From an uncultured Bacteroides sp. (GTDB lineage Bacteria; Bacteroidota; Bacteroidia; Bacteroidales; Bacteroidaceae), in contig CAJKOW010000045.1 in assembly GCA_905201685.1 (NCBI GenBank), positions 1-14,698 on the forward strand: a stretch of 14,698 nt of DNA, in the 5' to 3' direction. A program made the position numbers and the translations under genes. This document shows positions 12,511 through 14,698 of this stretch, one piece after another. The notes under the pieces are model-generated. The model was not told the origin of the DNA, made no database searches, and saw only the letters and a program-made list of their open reading frames with translations. Within the stretch, counting starts at the first letter, position 1. Each line of letters starts with the position of its first letter.

Positions 12511-13596
12511 TCAGATGTAATCCTCTCCCAATTTGATTTGCGCATCGTTGACGTATTTTCTGATGGCATGTTCTTCGTCCTTTTTGCAGATAAGCAGGAC
12601 GTTGTCCGATTCGGCTACCAGATAGCCTTCTAATCCTTCGACAACAGCCAGTTTTCCTTTCGGCAGCACGATGATGTTGTCTTTGCTGTCGTAGAGCATC
12701 GATTCGCATTTCAGTGTCACGTTGCCCGACTCATCCTTGGGCGAAAGGTCGTAAAGCGACCCCCACGTACCTAAGTCGGACCATCCGAAGTCCCCTAACG
12801 ATACATATACATTGTCCGCTTTCTCCATGATGCCGAAGTCGATCGATACGTTGGGGCATGCGGGGAAGTTTTCATCGATGAATTTCTTTTCCTCCGGTGT
12901 GCCATAAATGTCTTTGCCCGGAGCCAGTTTGGCGGCCAGTTCGGGAAGCAGTGCTTCTCCGGCCTTGATAATGGTGTTGACATTCCAGATAAAGAGTCCT
13001 GAGTTCCAATAGAATTCTCCGCTTTCCACAAATACTTTGGCCAGTTTCAGCTCGGGCTTTTCCGTAAAGGTTTTTACCTTGTAGAAATTGTCTCCAATCT
13101 GTTCTGCTATTTGTATGTATCCATATCCCGTTTCCGGTCTGTTGGGCTTGATACCTAAGGTAAGCAGTTTCTCCGATTGTGATACGAATTCCAAACCTTT
13201 GGTCACAACGTCCAGAAACTCATTCTCTTTCAGTATCAGGTGGTCGGAAGGAGCCACTACAATGTTGGCATTGGGGTTCAGTGCCCGAATATGATAGGAT
13301 GCCCATGCAATGCAGGGAGCCGTATTTCTGCGTGTAGGTTCCAGCAGAATCTGTTCGTCGGTCAGTTCCGGTAACTGCTGCTTGACGAGGTCGGCATACA
13401 TGTCGTTGGTTACAATGAGGATGTTCTCGGTCGGTATAATCTTTTTGAACCGGTCAAAAGTCTGTTGCAACAACGAACGTCCTGTTCCAAAGAAATCCAG
13501 AAACTGTTTAGGAAGCGTCTTGCGGCTGAATGGCCAGAACCGACTGCCGATTCCTCCACCCATAATTACACAGAAGTTGTCCTTATTTGTCATCAT
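12511..13596 (-). CDS. manC: Mannose-1-phosphate guanylyltransferase
   Basis: This 361-residue nucleotidyltransferase joins GTP and mannose-1-phosphate to GDP-mannose, the precursor for mannose- and fucose-containing surface glycans; it acts in the cytosol. The nucleotide-binding signature GGGIGSRFWPFSRKTLPKQ is at 13-31. Further motifs are EPTRRNTAP (86-94), PSDH (116-119), FTEKP (177-181), NSGLFIWN (198-205), SIDFGIMEK (251-259) and GWSDLGTWGS (271-280). The length is that of the single-domain enzyme, without the C-terminal phosphomannose isomerase half of bifunctional ManC/AlgA. Start at the first or second Met of the MM pair is undecided. It is separate from any glycan cluster here, with its own terminator, and a weak -7 match (TACTTTAG, 13622-13629) upstream. 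Confidence 0.96.
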   Translation of the reverse strand: MMTNKDNFCVIMGGGIGSRFWPFSRKTLPKQFLDFFGTGRSLLQQTFDRFKKIIPTENILIVTNDMYADLVKQQLPELTDEQILLEPTRRNTAPCIAWASYHIRALNPNANIVVAPSDHLILKENEFLDVVTKGLEFVSQSEKLLTLGIKPNRPETGYGYIQIAEQIGDNFYKVKTFTEKPELKLAKVFVESGEFYWNSGLFIWNVNTIIKAGEALLPELAAKLAPGKDIYGTPEEKKFIDENFPACPNVSIDFGIMEKADNVYVSLGDFGWSDLGTWGSLYDLSPKDESGNVTLKCESMLYDSKDNIIVLPKGKLAVVEGLEGYLVAESDNVLLICKKDEEHAIRKYVNDAQIKLGEDYI

Positions 13597-13701
13597 TTTG
13601 TTATTTTGTTTAAAGTTTCTGCTAAAGTACAGTATTTTCCCTTAACAAGGAATGTTTGTCGTATGTTTTATTGTTTTTTTCTTGTTTTTTTGCTAAAACG
13701 C

Positions 13702-13731
13702 TTGCAGGTTTGGAAAAAAGCCGTATCTTTG
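13702..13731 (+). promoter_or_regulatory. Promoter of tRNA-Leu
   Basis: TTG (13702-13704), a 19-bp spacer, then TATCTTTG (13724-13731), an exact -7 match. The start would fall about 20 bases before the tRNA 5' end. Confidence 0.65.
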
Positions 13732-13756
13732 CACCGCATTTGAGAAATCAAGGCAT

Positions 13757-13840
13757 GCCCAGATGGCGGAATCGGTAGACGCGCTGGTCTCAAACACCAG
13801 TGGATTCACTTCCATCCCGGTTCGACCCCGGGTCTGGGTA
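13757..13840 (+). tRNA. tRNA-Leu (anticodon CAA)
   Basis: An 84-base class II tRNA. Acceptor strands are GCCCAGA (13757-13763) and TCTGGGT (13833-13839) with discriminator A (13840). The anticodon stem CTGGT/ACCAG encloses the loop CTCAAAC, anticodon CAA, reading UUG. A long variable arm (TGGATTCACTTCCA) follows, then the T arm CCCGG-TTCGACC-CCGGG. CCA is not encoded. The 3' half is overlapped on the opposite strand by the recombinase reading frame, which marks it as a likely integration site. Confidence 0.95.
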
Positions 13841-13841
13841 C
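13806..13841. other. Probable attachment site (att) within tRNA-Leu
   Basis: The recombinase frame enters the 3' part of the tRNA gene and stops inside its variable arm; its last residues (VPRPGVEPGWK) are simply the reverse strand of the tRNA. Integrase genes ending across a tRNA 3' end are usual at one edge of tRNA-targeted elements. The other edge is outside the window, so the core sequence cannot be fixed. Confidence 0.45.
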
Positions 13842-14698
13842 TGAATTGGAGAAAGATGAAATTCTTTCTCCTTTTTTGTTTCCTTTGCCTCGTAATTCGT
13901 TGGTTTGCTGGAAGATAAGGTCGAGCACTTTGTTGTAAGAATTGGTTCGATATGTTTTCCCGTCAAATTCGATTTTTTCGGGAAACATCGAACTTATTAG
14001 CTTAATCTTCATCCCTACAGACGCATTTCTTATATAGCTATCTATATTGTTTATCAGATTGATAGAGTAGTTTAGTTTGGGTTCGATATTACTGCGGTTA
14101 GGGTTCTCACGCATTTCAACTTGTTGTTGTATGGTTGAGGCTTCTTGGGTATATCTATCTAACATTTTGTTATATTGTTCTTTGGTTAAATCTCCGTCCA
14201 GATATTTATCTTCAATGCTGTTGATGCGTTTTTGGATAGTAGAAAGCTCGTTTCGCAGTGCAGTTGCTTCTTTTCTGCTTTCTCTTTTGCGTTCACTTTG
14301 CAAATCCTTTAGAATTTCGTTATACAAGTTCAATACCGTTTTATTAGGTTTTAATTGGGCTGTGTATTTAGCGAATTGTTCATTTACATTCTCTGCCCTC
14401 ATCCTGATATGTTTTTGGTTATTGCAACAAAAATAGTAGGTGTATTTGCCACCATTGCCCGAACTTGTTGCACCAGTTAAGGCACAGCCACATACAGGAC
14501 ATATTAAAAACTTTCGCAAAAATAAATCTGGGTTTATGGCTTTGGATAGTTTAGGTGTTTTTCTTCTTTTTCCATCCAGAATATCTTGAACTTTATAGAA
14601 GGTTTCTTCGTCTATGATTGCTTCATGCTGGCCATTTACATAATATTCGGGTTCTCCTTTATATGCAGGCACTCGAATCTTTCCAATATAAAACTTAT
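13806..14698 (-). CDS. Large serine recombinase, C-terminal part
   Basis: The reading frame is open to the right edge, so the catalytic N-terminal domain and the true start lie outside; a GTG at 14672 is internal. About 296 residues are visible, starting with FYIGKIRVPAYKGEPEYYVNGQH, the end of the Recombinase domain. A zinc ribbon follows (CPVCGCALTG ... YYFCCNNQKH), then a long coiled coil (about NLYNEILKDLQ to QQQVEMRENP) and a domain with GMKIKLISSMFPEKIEFDGKTYRT. This matches large serine recombinases that integrate and excise mobile elements; the zinc ribbon and coiled coil bind att DNA and control direction. The last 11 residues come from the tRNA-Leu strand, and the tRNA terminator also lies within the frame. 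The gene is AT-rich relative to manC, fitting an acquired element. Confidence 0.9.
   Translation of the reverse strand, partial: KFYIGKIRVPAYKGEPEYYVNGQHEAIIDEETFYKVQDILDGKRRKTPKLSKAINPDLFLRKFLICPVCGCALTGATSSGNGGKYTYYFCCNNQKHIRMRAENVNEQFAKYTAQLKPNKTVLNLYNEILKDLQSERKRESRKEATALRNELSTIQKRINSIEDKYLDGDLTKEQYNKMLDRYTQEASTIQQQVEMRENPNRSNIEPKLNYSINLINNIDSYIRNASVGMKIKLISSMFPEKIEFDGKTYRTNSYNKVLDLIFQQTNELRGKGNKKGERISSFSNSVPRPGVEPGWK
13848..13877 (+). terminator. Terminator of tRNA-Leu
   Basis: A 9-bp stem GGAGAAAGA/TCTTTCTCC with a 6-base loop is followed by six T's (13872-13877), eight bases after the tRNA. It lies within the 3' end of the recombinase reading frame on the other strand. Confidence 0.8.

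Overview
The window looks like a chromosomal segment from a member of the Bacteroidales, most likely Bacteroides or a close relative. Three things point there. Several genes are preceded by the Bacteroides-type promoter (-7 box TAnnTTTG, -33 TTG/TTTG). Two small secreted or lipoprotein genes are of Bacteroides style, one of them DUF3836-like. Housekeeping proteins such as PNPase, GreA and ManC have the expected family sequences. The species cannot be named from the sequence alone.

Layout. A minus-strand S66 LD-carboxypeptidase (102-1043) is separated from a divergent plus-strand ptb-buk pair (1477-3543) by a 430-bp gap carrying a phased array of palindromes. Next comes an AT-rich island (about 3600-5300) with a small lipoprotein gene, a small HTH regulator and about 790 bp of apparently gene-less DNA. 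A minus-strand block follows: an orphan OmpR-type response regulator (5305-6003) and pnp (6166-8343), each with its own signals. A plus-strand block comes after that: a TlpA-like lipoprotein lacking its CXXC (8869-10026), greA (10216-10680) and a HIT-family protein (10959-11351). Two inverted copies of a ~150-170 bp repeat with terminal inverted repeats bracket the tlpA-like/greA pair. The last third holds a DUF3836-like secreted protein gene that appears frameshifted (11508-12111), manC (12511-13596), tRNA-Leu(CAA) (13757-13840), and the C-terminal part of a large serine recombinase whose reading frame runs into the tRNA gene.

How the genes relate. Ptb and Buk form one pathway, acyl-CoA to acyl-phosphate to acid plus ATP. 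PNPase (RNA decay) and GreA (transcript cleavage) are housekeeping RNA-metabolism genes that happen to be neighbours. ManC feeds GDP-mannose/GDP-fucose glycan synthesis. The recombinase marks the likely left edge of an integrative element inserted at the 3' end of tRNA-Leu. The most notable items are the alternating palindrome array (1168-1296), the tRNA/recombinase overlap, the terminator-like hairpin between the greA promoter and greA, the GC-rich structured leader at 8516-8670, and the inverted MITE-like repeat pair. No CRISPR array, complete insertion sequence or recognisable defence system is visible.
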